Origin: Rhinolophus ferrumequinum
Taxonomy: Eukaryota; Chordata; Mammalia; Chiroptera; Rhinolophidae
Length of the DNA stretch: 64,000 bases
Direction of reading: 5' to 3'
Assembly (NCBI RefSeq): GCF_004115265.2
Contig: NC_046297.1
Span: forward strand, 2,356,001-2,420,000
The notes under the pieces are model-generated. The model did not search any database and had not been told where the DNA came from. It saw only the letters and a program-made list of their open reading frames with translations. Every line of letters starts with the position of its first letter. Positions within the stretch are counted from its first letter, which is position 1. This document shows positions 58,157 through 64,000 of this stretch, piece after piece. Made by a program: the position numbers and the translations under genes.

Positions 58157-61100
58157 CACAGGGCCCTCAGAGTTTAGACAGAGCCCTCAGTTCTCATCCC
58201 CTCATCTCTACATCGGGTCCTCCCCAATCTGTACCACGTCAGGAAACAGTACCATCATGCACCTGCTACTACAGAGAGCACGCGTGTTAATTATCTGATT
58301 CCTCTTTCCTTCATTTCATCTTAATCCATCAGCAAATCCTACGAACGCCCCCTGCAAAGCTATCTATTTACTTCTCTACACACTTTCCGCCTCAAGCCAA
58401 GTCTCCATCGTCTCATCCAGACCACTGGAATAGCTTCCTAACTGGTTGTCTGACTTCCAGTCGTCCTCCTAGAATCCATTTTTCCTCCCTCAGCAGCCAA
58501 AGTGGCCCTTTAAACACATTCTGCCACGCACTTGTTTAGAGCCCGCCAATAGCTTCCTACGAACCTGTGACAATACGCACACCTCTGACCTTTCTGACGA
58601 AGCGCTCTGGGACCTGGCCTGGCCCACCTCATCTCCCCGTGCACACTCACCACACTCCCGCTGTGCTCCAGCCACACACGCCTCCGTTGTGGTCCTTCAT
58701 CGTGGCAAGCCCGATCGTGCCTGAGTGTCTTTGTGTGCTCTTATCACATCTATCGAGGTGTTTCTGAACATGTGTAATATTATCCTTCTAACAATGATCT
58801 ATTAGAACTTGCAGGACTACCTATATTTTCTTCACATTTCTTATCATTATCTGATAGTAAGTCACTAAAATTCACCCTTTCTAGGTTTCGAGTTCAAAGC
58901 GCTTTACCAACATGCACAGTGCGTGACCACTCCTCCACTGACCTGTAGGACACCTCACCAACCCAATCTGTGTCCTCGTGCAGCCAGTCTTCTTCCCATC
59001 ATCAAAGCCTGGCAACTGGTGACTTGACTTCCGCCCCTGGACCTTTGCCTTTGCTAGCACGTCATATAAATGGAACCACACAGCGCAGGTGCTTGTGTCT
59101 GGCTCCTTTCACTGAGCACAATTCTTTTTAGATGTCCCCAGGTTGCTGCATGAATCAGTGGTGCCTTCCTTTCACTGCCGGGTGGTACTACTCCACAGTG
59201 TGGGTGTGTCACACTTTATGTGCTTTCCAGCTGAGACACACATGGGTGGCTTCCGGTTTTGGAAATTAAGAATAACTGTATAAACATGATTATATAAAAA
59301 GCTACATAACTACATACACATTGTGTACAGGTCTTTGACTAGACGTTGTTTTCATTTCCCTCAGGTAAATACCTAGAGTGGACTGCATGATAGAAGTCTA
59401 CACCGAACATGACAAGAGAACTTCACACTGTTTTCCAAAGCAGCTGCACCCTTCTGCAAGCTTTGCTAGCTCCCCACCTCCCCGCGCTGTGTACGGGGGT
59501 GCTTAAAGCTAGTGTGCACTGGGTCTCAGCGCGCACTCATGTGCATTTCCTTAGTTACTAAAGAGGGTAAACATTCTTCTTCATGTGCTTATTTGCCATT
59601 CAGATATCCTCTTGGAAGTCTGCTCAAATCTTGAGCTTATTTTCAGGGGGTGGACCTGATCTTATTTGTTTTTCTTCCCCCTACCATGTAAGCCCTGCAA
59701 CAAGAACCTTACCTGTTTGTTGGTGTTTTTCATCACTACAGAACACTGGATGGCACAGTCATCTTCAACAAATATTTATCGAGTAAGTAAATGACCTCGC
59801 TTACCCAAGATTCACTTTGTTCAGATAAAGAAATTGCATCCAGAAAGTAATACACTTTGCTCAACAGCACACAGCAGGTAGAGACCTAGAGTTAATACTC
59901 AATTCTAATACGCTCATATCTTTGGGAAAAAAGTTTAAAAAAAATTAAAATATGGTTGCTCCTTCAGCTTACGGGTAGGAACTACCGTGTTTCCCCGAAA
60001 ATAAGACCTACCCGGACAATCCGCTCTCATGTGTCTTTTGGAGCAAAAGTTAATAGAAGACCCGGTATTTATTATATTATATTATACTATACTATACTAT
60101 AAGACCGGGTCTTACGTACAGTAAAATAAGACCTGGTCTTCTATTAATTTTTGCTCCAAAAGATGCATTAGAGCTGATTGTCCAGCTAGGTCTTATTTTC
60201 AGGGAAACACAGATCATTTCATTTTATGTTTTTTTATATACTAAGTAACTGGCATAAGGTAGTATTTTCTAGTAGGAGAGAAAACAAACAAATGAATAAG
60301 GCTGTTTCAAATATTGATAAAGATTATGAAGTTAATTAGAAGAATTCTGCTGGTTCCAATCGATAATTCTAAGAAAAATTATGAAATTGTTCATTTTATC
60401 AGTGTATCAGTTTAATCCGGTAAAGAGTAGGTAACAGTTTTTAACCATCTTAGACATTAGGCTAAAGTTCAAAAGAAAACCACACATTTGATCTTTAATG
60501 TGCAAAGCCTTTGGGATGCTGTGCACCCCAATACACCTATACTGTCCAACCTGCTCCCACTATCACAGGTGGCTTTGTAAGTTTACAATTACAATTACAA
60601 TTCAGTTCCTTGGTGCACTCAGCACATTTCAGGGCTCAAGGGCCATATCTGGCCATGGGTTGCCATACCAGACAGCACAAATGTAGAATATTTTCATCAT
60701 GGTAAAAAATTCTATTGGAATTCTTCCTCTCTATACAATAGTATATTGATTATCTAGGATTAAAACATTATTCTCCCAGAGTAGGACCTTCCAATCTAAG
60801 TTTTTTCTGTTATGGATCACCCTAGCTTTTATTCCTATTTTTCACTCGGCTGTAGCTTTGGCACCAACATACTCTTTATAAGATTGTTGGTCAACAACTG
60901 GATTATTCAGTTTTCAACTTAGCTCAGTCTAAATCATCACATGTGCAAATATTCAGCATTACAAAAAAATTAAGCCCATCTACTTACCACTAAGATCATT
61001 TATGTGGTTATAAGATAAATTCAGTCTAGTCAGATTAATCAGTGCTTCAAGTCCTAAAATAAAATAAAATAAAATACGGCTTTTATAGGATTCAAATAAT

Positions 61101-63641
61101 CAATTAGACCTATACAGTATTGCAATACTATTTCAGACTGTTTTGAAGCAAATTTACTGTCTGATAACAGTGAAATCCATTTTATCGGTACTTTGCAAAA
61201 TACTTTACAAAGATTGATAACTTTTCTAGAAGAAAAGTTTTTATATCGTAAGTTTCAGGGTCAGGTTGCAAAAATTTATATTTATTCCATTCTTTAGAGA
61301 AGAAGATGGACTTAAACCATCTTCCTTATTCAAAGTATTACATGAAAATCACTTACAAACCTTCTACTCTTGTGATCAAATTGCAGGATAAATTTAAAGT
61401 GCGGAGTTTTGTGAGTGTGCTTAGTCCTTCGATTTGACTGATTTGATTAGACGACAGGTCTAAATGTTTCAAGTTCCAAATGTGATCAATGGCTTCGATC
61501 TTTGAGATGTTATTGCAGTGAAGGTTGATGGCATGAAGGCTTGAGTCTAAGGATAACTCTGATATGCTAGAAAGAAAATATGTATTATGAAAAACAAGTA
61601 AAAAATAGATTTTGAAATCATGACCAAGTAATTAAAATGAACCCAACAGCATGTAGATAATAAGTATGTGCTCTATTCCTTCTATAACGAATACTGTCTA
61701 CCTGTGGTAGCCTTGAAATGTCTCGGTGCTTCTTCCCAGTGACCAGCATTTTGGACCATTTATGTAAACAAGAAAGCCACTCAACAGAGGCAAGTGACCC
61801 TGAGCCTTGCTAGCTTGTACATGCAAACAAACTCATCAGCATATAGTGAAGGCAGTAACTGGAAATAGTGCAAATCTGCACTCTTGCACTTTTCTATAAA
61901 AAGCCTCTCTCAGCCTCTGTTTTGCTTCATTTAATCCTCACAACTCGAGCAGTAGGTATCATAGGACAGTGAAGCTTACAGAAATTAAGCAACTAGTCCA
62001 AGCGCTGGACCTAATTGAGCCGGTATAAACCTGGGTCTTGCACTGGAGTTTATAACCTTACGTTCTCCACTGTCTGCAGGGCTACTTCATATAGAGCGCA
62101 GCTGATTTCGAATAAACCAGTGGGTATTGCTATTTCTAGTGAAAAAGTGCTTGTCCTCCCTCGTTGAAATCTGGAATGCGCCTCCCCTAAAAAGAACTCC
62201 TGTCTTCGTTCTCAGTCACTGCCTGTTCAGTTCTCATTTAAACTGAACCTTTCCTGAAGACTGACGTCCCAGGAATCCAAACTACAGGGCACACAGTTCA
62301 GAGGACTGGCTGGGGGTACAGTCAGGAACTGGGACACCATGTCCCCAGCATCTGTTCCATGCTCTGTGTACCCCTGGCAGAAAAAGATAACGCATTTCTA
62401 GATCTCAAACTAGCAAATTCTAAATGTGACTGAAATATTTCCCAATTATCTAGTTTCTTTCATTGACTGAGCTATCAGTCCACACCTTATACTATTAACA
62501 CATGCTCTTAAATGACAGACATTTATTTTCTGAAACATTTCTGCTTCTGGAAATCAATACTGTGCAAATAACGTGGCATGGTGGAAAAAGCAGAGAGTGA
62601 AGTTAGACCGAAATGGGTATGAATCCGGACTTCGATCTCTCACCAGCTGCATGAAGTTGGGCAAGTTAGTTAGATGCTCTGAGTCCCAGATGTGTCACTT
62701 GTAAACTTACTCCCTTGCACAGTTGTGAGGATCAGTGATAACATATGTGACATGCACACAGAAACGACACTCAGGAAACGACAGCTGCTATTAAACAGAA
62801 CTGTAAACGGCCCTCTGAAAAACATCTTCCTGGAGTCTCGGGCAAACCTGAGATCAGGATCCAGAACAAGATGCTTCAGTCTGCAGTAGCGAGGTTGGCA
62901 CTGAGGACGGACACCACGCAGAGGCAGCACGAGCAAAGGCACAGAGAAGCCTAGGATGGAAGTGCCACCGCTCAGCACGGCTAATCGGCGTGCAACTGGA
63001 CAAATGGTAAGAGGTACGACTGACAAGGTACGCAGGGACCCAGGAACGCAGAACCAAGAGCCCGGTATGCCAGGCACACGCTGGGGCTGCCCGAAGAGGG
63101 AACGGGAAGCTACACAGGATTATGTTCAGTACTTTCCAAAAGCACAGGAATGTGTCAGTGGTCTGCAAAGGAGAAACCAGAACGGGGGTGAGGGCAACTG
63201 AGGCAGAGCGCAGGTGGAGCAGTGAGGCCTCGTTGCACGGCTGCCACTGTGTCAGGGCGGGAGGAGCAGGGGGAGACCAGACAGGACCCGAGACGGCCAG
63301 TGATGAGCGGGAAGCAGAGGAATGACCACCGGGAAAGCAAGGAGAGGAGGGAGGAAGCGCGGCGGTCGGCAGAGGAGCCGCCTGCAGGCAGCTCAGGCGT
63401 CCGGGGAGCGAGCGGACGCGGGGCCGTGCACGGGGCATCTCGGCGGACAGCGCTGGGGCGACGAGCGCGGAGAGCAGCCGGGTGGCCGGGGCCCGGGCCG
63501 CCCCCGCCGTCCCTGCGGGGTGCACCGGCCTCCCCCGCGGAGCGCCCTTTACCTCCTCAGGCCTTTGTCCATGAAGCACAGGTCCCCGAAGTTGCTGTCA
63601 CCGTCCTCATTCTCGACTTCCGCCCCCTCCGGGGCCTCCAT
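35438..63641 (-). CDS. LRRCC1: LRRCC1 (centrosomal leucine-rich repeat and coiled-coil protein), complete, 19 coding exons
   Basis: Centrosome and distal-centriole protein (CLERC) needed for spindle-pole integrity and for cilium assembly. Exons: 63553-63641, 61361-61566, 60988-61053, 57067-57234, 54937-55112, 54642-54848, 51573-51769, 51159-51306, 50070-50218, 49257-49461, 48625-48764, 47135-47336, 46426-46611, 45471-45645, 44463-44626, 40764-40972, 40543-40680, 38513-38648, 35438-35560. The CDS is 3084 bases, 1027 residues (remembered human about 1032). Residues 38-177 hold SDS22-like repeats ([56 protein letters not shown]). Residues 236-415 are a low-complexity polar linker; 420-1020 is almost continuous heptad coiled coil. 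Start: the ATG at 63641 has a GCC-ATG-G context and matches the family N-terminus. All phases close and no break is seen. Confidence 0.97.
36028..36254. mobile_element. Palindromic MITE, copy 1 (TA-flanked)
   Basis: 227 bp, flanked by TA on both sides (36026-36027, 36255-36256). Arms of about 85 bases are nearly perfect inverted copies starting CCGTGTTTCCCCGAAAATAA (consensus of the two arms). The AT-rich centre is about 55 bases. No coding content. TA duplications suggest Tc1/mariner-type mobilisation. Located in LRRCC1 intron 18. Confidence 0.85.
36877..37873 (-). mobile_element. Tigger (pogo-type) DNA transposon, internally shortened
   Basis: Begins CAGTGGTCCCCCCCTTACC and ends GGGTTACTG beside TA, with inverted ends (ACTGCGGATAGT near the left, CTGAAACC/GGAAAGC near the right). 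The minus strand at about 37385-37600 encodes pogo HTH residues such as [20 protein letters not shown] and YGKNESS, so a transposase piece remains. About 1 kb of a roughly 2.4 kb parent. Ancient and non-functional. LRRCC1 intron 18. Confidence 0.8.
37920..38110. mobile_element. MER5-like hAT relic
   Basis: TGGATCTCAATAGAGGGGTC, an ATCAGAATCATCTG segment, then CTGGGTCTGAGCCCAGAGTT follow the order of the short MER5/MER20 hAT elements. Confidence 0.5.
38513..38648 (-). CDS. LRRCC1: LRRCC1 coding exon 18
   Basis: Residues 943-987, ending DSANLK. The frame requires AAG|GTACTG; a stronger GTAAGT lies 5 bases further. Confidence 0.93.
38880..40230. other. LRRCC1 intron 17, nothing recognised
   Basis: AT-rich with no named repeat. 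The 175-residue open frame at 39829-40356 (plus) runs into a MIR relic and shows no family features. Confidence 0.4.
40240..40440 (-). mobile_element. MIR SINE relic
   Basis: GTGTGTCAGGCTCTGTACTC, a CATTTTATAGATGGGAT segment and AGTTATTTGGTTAAG are reverse-complement MIR blocks; a short CA run is embedded. Confidence 0.6.
40543..40680 (-). CDS. LRRCC1: LRRCC1 coding exon 17
   Basis: Residues 897-941, lysine/glutamate-rich coiled coil ([20 protein letters not shown]). Confidence 0.95.
40764..40972 (-). CDS. LRRCC1: LRRCC1 coding exon 16
   Basis: Residues 827-895, [20 protein letters not shown] onward. An 83-base intron separates it from the next exon. Confidence 0.95.
41078..41890 (+). mobile_element. 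5'-truncated L1 LINE, 3' end (relatively young)
   Basis: Clean L1 ORF2 3' end and 3' UTR, from CATCAGGGAAATGCAAATAA through CAGTTAGAATGTCTATCATC-like sequence to a CCAATAAACTTTAATAAAAAA tail. Much less diverged than the other L1 pieces here. It lies in LRRCC1 intron 15, antisense to the gene. Its 3' UTR resembles bat L1s (from memory). Confidence 0.9.
42120..44440. other. LRRCC1 intron 15, nothing recognised
   Basis: No named repeat or exon-like segment is evident. The overlapping open frames at 42421-42693 lack family features. Confidence 0.4.
44463..44626 (-). CDS. LRRCC1: LRRCC1 coding exon 15
   Basis: Residues 773-826, coiled coil ending ETIRKLKV. Donor GTT|GTAAGT. Confidence 0.94.
45471..45645 (-). 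CDS. LRRCC1: LRRCC1 coding exon 14
   Basis: Residues 714-771. The acceptor is ATACAG|AAT, and the product is close to identical to the human segment ([20 protein letters not shown]). Confidence 0.95.
46426..46611 (-). CDS. LRRCC1: LRRCC1 coding exon 13
   Basis: Residues 652-713, 62 whole codons, [20 protein letters not shown] onward. Skipping it would keep the frame. Confidence 0.95.
46730..46935. mobile_element. hAT-type MER relic (CAGGGGTCGGCAAACT family)
   Basis: TTTGCAGGCTGGGCCATACG, a CGACGGTAAGTACACAGTGA stretch and GAACTTTACAGGGACGG fit the internal order of this family. A MIR tail may follow at 46975-47040. LRRCC1 intron 12. Confidence 0.45.
47135..47336 (-). CDS. LRRCC1: LRRCC1 coding exon 12
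   Basis: Residues 585-651, highly charged coiled coil ([20 protein letters not shown]). Confidence 0.95.
48060..48320. mobile_element. hAT-type MER relic (same family)
   Basis: AAACTCTTATTGGAGCACAG, a GGCCTGCAAAGCCTGCC segment and CATCTGGCCCTTCACAGGA are family landmarks. LRRCC1 intron 11. Confidence 0.55.
48625..48764 (-). CDS. LRRCC1: LRRCC1 coding exon 11
   Basis: Residues 538-583, coiled coil ([20 protein letters not shown]). Confidence 0.95.
49257..49461 (-). CDS. LRRCC1: LRRCC1 coding exon 10
   Basis: Residues 470-537, coiled coil ending in the Gln/Ala-rich KGQQQAAQ. Donor CAG|GTGTGT. Confidence 0.95.
50070..50218 (-). CDS. LRRCC1: LRRCC1 coding exon 9
   Basis: Residues 420-468, the start of the long coiled coil ([20 protein letters not shown]). 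Confidence 0.95.
50270..50420 (+). mobile_element. MIR SINE 3' half
   Basis: GAATTTTCTCATTTATAACA, a GGTGAGAATTAAACAAATTAA segment, then GTGCCTGGCACATCA. Confidence 0.75.
51159..51306 (-). CDS. LRRCC1: LRRCC1 coding exon 8
   Basis: Residues 371-419, [20 protein letters not shown] to SSSEDNTYR. Donor CGG|GTAGGA. Confidence 0.94.
51573..51769 (-). CDS. LRRCC1: LRRCC1 coding exon 7
   Basis: Residues 305-369, basic and serine-rich ([18 protein letters not shown]), likely disordered. Confidence 0.95.
52080..54230 (+). mobile_element. Old L1 LINE body (ORF1 end, ORF2 pieces)
   Basis: Runs in order through L1 ORF1-like sequence (about 52100-52800) and ORF2 reverse-transcriptase-region sequence such as AAGAACCTTCCAGGCTCAGA and TGATTTCACTGGTAAACTCT near 53840-53880. 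Heavily diverged and A-rich. Fills most of LRRCC1 intron 6, antisense to the gene. Confidence 0.7.
54642..54848 (-). CDS. LRRCC1: LRRCC1 coding exon 6
   Basis: Residues 236-304, polar linker ending in [14 protein letters not shown]. Phase 0 at both ends. Confidence 0.95.
54937..55112 (-). CDS. LRRCC1: LRRCC1 coding exon 5
   Basis: Residues 178-235: [20 protein letters not shown] is a typical LRR C-terminal cap. Followed by an 88-base intron. Confidence 0.95.
55200..56430. other. LRRCC1 intron 4, nothing recognised
   Basis: No exon-like segment or named repeat. Purine-rich around 55780-56010. Confidence 0.4.
56440..56870 (-). mobile_element. Old L1 LINE 3' UTR fragment
   Basis: CACATGGTGGACAATTCAAA, a TATCTTGGAGATCACCGCATA stretch and TTTTTCCGTGGCTGCACAGT match reverse-complement L1 3' sequence. 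A short GT/CA run lies at 56640-56690. Confidence 0.65.
57067..57234 (-). CDS. LRRCC1: LRRCC1 coding exon 4
   Basis: Residues 122-176, the last repeats ([16 protein letters not shown]) and the cap start DNPVCRVP. Confidence 0.95.
58121..58153. repeat. (CA)n microsatellite
   Basis: About 16 CA units in LRRCC1 intron 3. Confidence 0.95.
58280..58780 (+). mobile_element. L2 LINE 3' region
   Basis: TCCATCAGCAAATCCTACGA, a TTCCTAACTGGTTGTCTGAC segment, then CTGTGCTCCAGCCACACACG follow L2 consensus order. Confidence 0.75.
58890..59640 (-). mobile_element. Old L1 LINE, ORF2 3' end
   Basis: AAATGGAACCACACAGCGCA, GGTAAATACCTAGAGTGGAC and CATGTGCTTATTTGCCATTC are reverse-complement L1 ORF2/3' landmarks. 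Confidence 0.8.
59660..59800 (+). mobile_element. L2 LINE 3' end
   Basis: CTACCATGTAAGCCCTGCAA and the ending ATATTTATCGAGTAAGTAAA are the L2 terminus; a MIR-like tail may follow to about 59920. Confidence 0.6.
59985..60212. mobile_element. Palindromic MITE, copy 2
   Basis: Same family as 36028-36254: CCGTGTTTCCCCGAAAATAA arm, AT-rich centre of TATTA/TATAC repeats, then the inverted arm. TA flanks it on the left (59983-59984); the right flank has decayed. LRRCC1 intron 3. Confidence 0.85.
60480..60700. mobile_element. MER3 hAT element
   Basis: ATACTGTCCAACCTGCTCCC, an AATTCAGTTCCTTGGTGCAC segment and AGACAGCACAAATGTAGAAT match the MER3 consensus order. Near complete. Confidence 0.7.
60988..61053 (-). 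CDS. LRRCC1: LRRCC1 coding exon 3
   Basis: Residues 100-120, one leucine-rich repeat ([12 protein letters not shown]). Acceptor ATTTTAG, donor AGTG|GTAAGT. Confidence 0.95.
61361..61566 (-). CDS. LRRCC1: LRRCC1 coding exon 2
   Basis: Residues 31-98, the first three leucine-rich repeats. The frame needs donor GAAG|GTTTGT; a textbook GTAAGT lies 4 bases further. Confidence 0.95.
61930..62080 (-). mobile_element. MIR SINE
   Basis: CATTTAATCCTCACAACTCG, then an AAATTAAGCAACTAGTCCAA segment, in reverse complement. Confidence 0.8.
62575..62765 (+). mobile_element. MIR SINE
   Basis: GGCATGGTGGAAAAAGCAGA, a GGGTATGAATCCGGACTTCG stretch, then TTGGGCAAGTTAGTTAGATG. Confidence 0.8.
62860..63340. other. 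LRRCC1 intron 1, possibly L2-like relic
   Basis: GC-rich text with phrases resembling reverse L2 (GGAGGAATGA and GAGGCAG patterns). The match is weak and I do not name it firmly. Confidence 0.25.
63553..63641 (-). CDS. LRRCC1: LRRCC1 coding exon 1
   Basis: Residues 1-29: acidic [20 protein letters not shown] then LCFMDKGLR. Donor is GAG|GTAAAG. The frame is open upstream to another ATG at 63800. Confidence 0.93.
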
Positions 63642-63776
63642 GGCACCGGCGACCCGGAGCGAGGGGTCCCAACCGGCAGCCAGCGCTGGGTCCGAGGGCC
63701 CGGCACACGCCCCCCGCTGAGCGGAAGTGCGGCCCGAGGGGCGGGGCCAGGGCGCCCTCCAACCGCCGGCCGGCAC

Positions 63777-63784
63777 TTTCCCGC
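63777..63784 (+). promoter_or_regulatory. E2F-type site in the LRRCC1 promoter
   Basis: TTTCCCGC, an exact E2F consensus, 136-143 bp upstream of the start codon and between two ETS cores. Suggests G1/S-regulated expression of this centrosomal gene (inference). Confidence 0.55.
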
Positions 63785-64000
63785 CCGGCCGGCGCCGCAA
63801 AAGCCGGAAGCCGGGTCCTCTCGGCCTCCCTTTTACGGCGTCGCTCGCGCCGCTGCGGGCACTGCCGTAAAGCGGACCCCTTCCCGGGGGGAGCGTGTGG
63901 GCAAGGCGCGGGGCCTCGCTGCGGCTCTGCTGTAGGATGTTTGCGTTGTTGGCGACTGGCTCCTGAAGGCGCTGTCACGGCAGCTTGTGTGGACACACCT

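Larger units (their letters stand above)
63220..63960 (-). promoter_or_regulatory. LRRCC1: LRRCC1 CpG-island promoter
   Basis: CpG-dense block around the start codon. Upstream of the ATG are an ETS site CGGAAGTG (63722-63729), an E2F site TTTCCCGC (63777-63784), a second GGAA core (CCGGAAG, 63804-63810) and GGGGCGGGGCC (63738-63748). TATA-less. It extends toward the right window edge. Confidence 0.75.

Noticed and set aside
62854-63935. Two 237-241 residue open frames on opposite strands near LRRCC1 exon 1
   Set aside because: CpG-island composition effect. Neither uses the LRRCC1 frame, and neither contains recognisable motifs.
1-64000. Endogenous retroviruses or LTR elements
   Set aside because: No convincing LTR pair, primer-binding site or gag/pol/env-like segment was recognised. 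The large repeats seen are LINE, SINE and DNA-transposon relics. Short solo LTR relics could be missed by eye.
1-64000. tRNA or other structured RNA genes
   Set aside because: No A-box/B-box pair or cloverleaf-like segment was noticed; the tRNA-like pieces are MIR SINEs.

Overview
The window is mammalian nuclear DNA. It holds spliced genes with GT-AG introns, CpG-island promoters, MIR, L2, L1, MER and Tigger relics, and dinucleotide repeats. Gene content and order match the human 8q21.2 block LRRCC1-E2F5-RBIS-CA13, written in reverse. A recent-looking L1 3' end, a high-identity deleted mariner and two long-armed palindromic TA-flanked MITEs resemble elements I associate with bats, especially horseshoe or roundleaf bats. 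That species call is inference from remembered repeat families, not from a search.

Layout, left to right. (1) 1-7662: the 5' part of CA13 (minus strand), coding exons 1 and 2 only; the rest lies off the left edge. Its CpG-island promoter carries a near-consensus CTCF motif. (2) 7.9-13.2 kb: intergenic, with an old L1 3' end and MIR/L2 pieces. (3) 13.2-17.95 kb: RBIS (C8orf59), plus strand, three coding exons giving an intact 100-residue protein. Its promoter has nine same-direction GC boxes and an ETS palindrome. (4) 17.95-32.8 kb: E2F5, minus strand, eight coding exons, 331 residues, complete. It converges tail to tail on RBIS with almost coincident poly(A) signals. Intron 3 is a minor-spliceosome AT-AC intron. 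Intron 1 begins with a perfect 20-copy GC-rich octamer array. (5) 34.6-63.96 kb: LRRCC1, minus strand, 19 coding exons, 1027 residues, complete, with SDS22-like leucine-rich repeats followed by a long coiled coil.

All exon joins were checked by reading frame. Every intron phase closes and no disabling change was seen in any of the four genes. E2F5 and LRRCC1 both have a TTTCCCGC (E2F-type) site in their promoters, consistent with cell-cycle expression of a transcription factor and a centrosomal protein. RBIS (60S ribosome biogenesis) and CA13 (cytosolic carbonic anhydrase) are functionally separate neighbours.

I found no credible undescribed multi-gene system. The most unusual feature is the octamer array. 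On the E2F5 sense strand it is a run of 20 evenly spaced GGGG tracts starting 45 nt inside intron 1, and the E2F5 reading frame runs through it without a stop. Other points worth checking are the U12 intron, the overlapping 3' ends, the GC-box array, two tandem splice donors in LRRCC1 and the hairpin MITEs.
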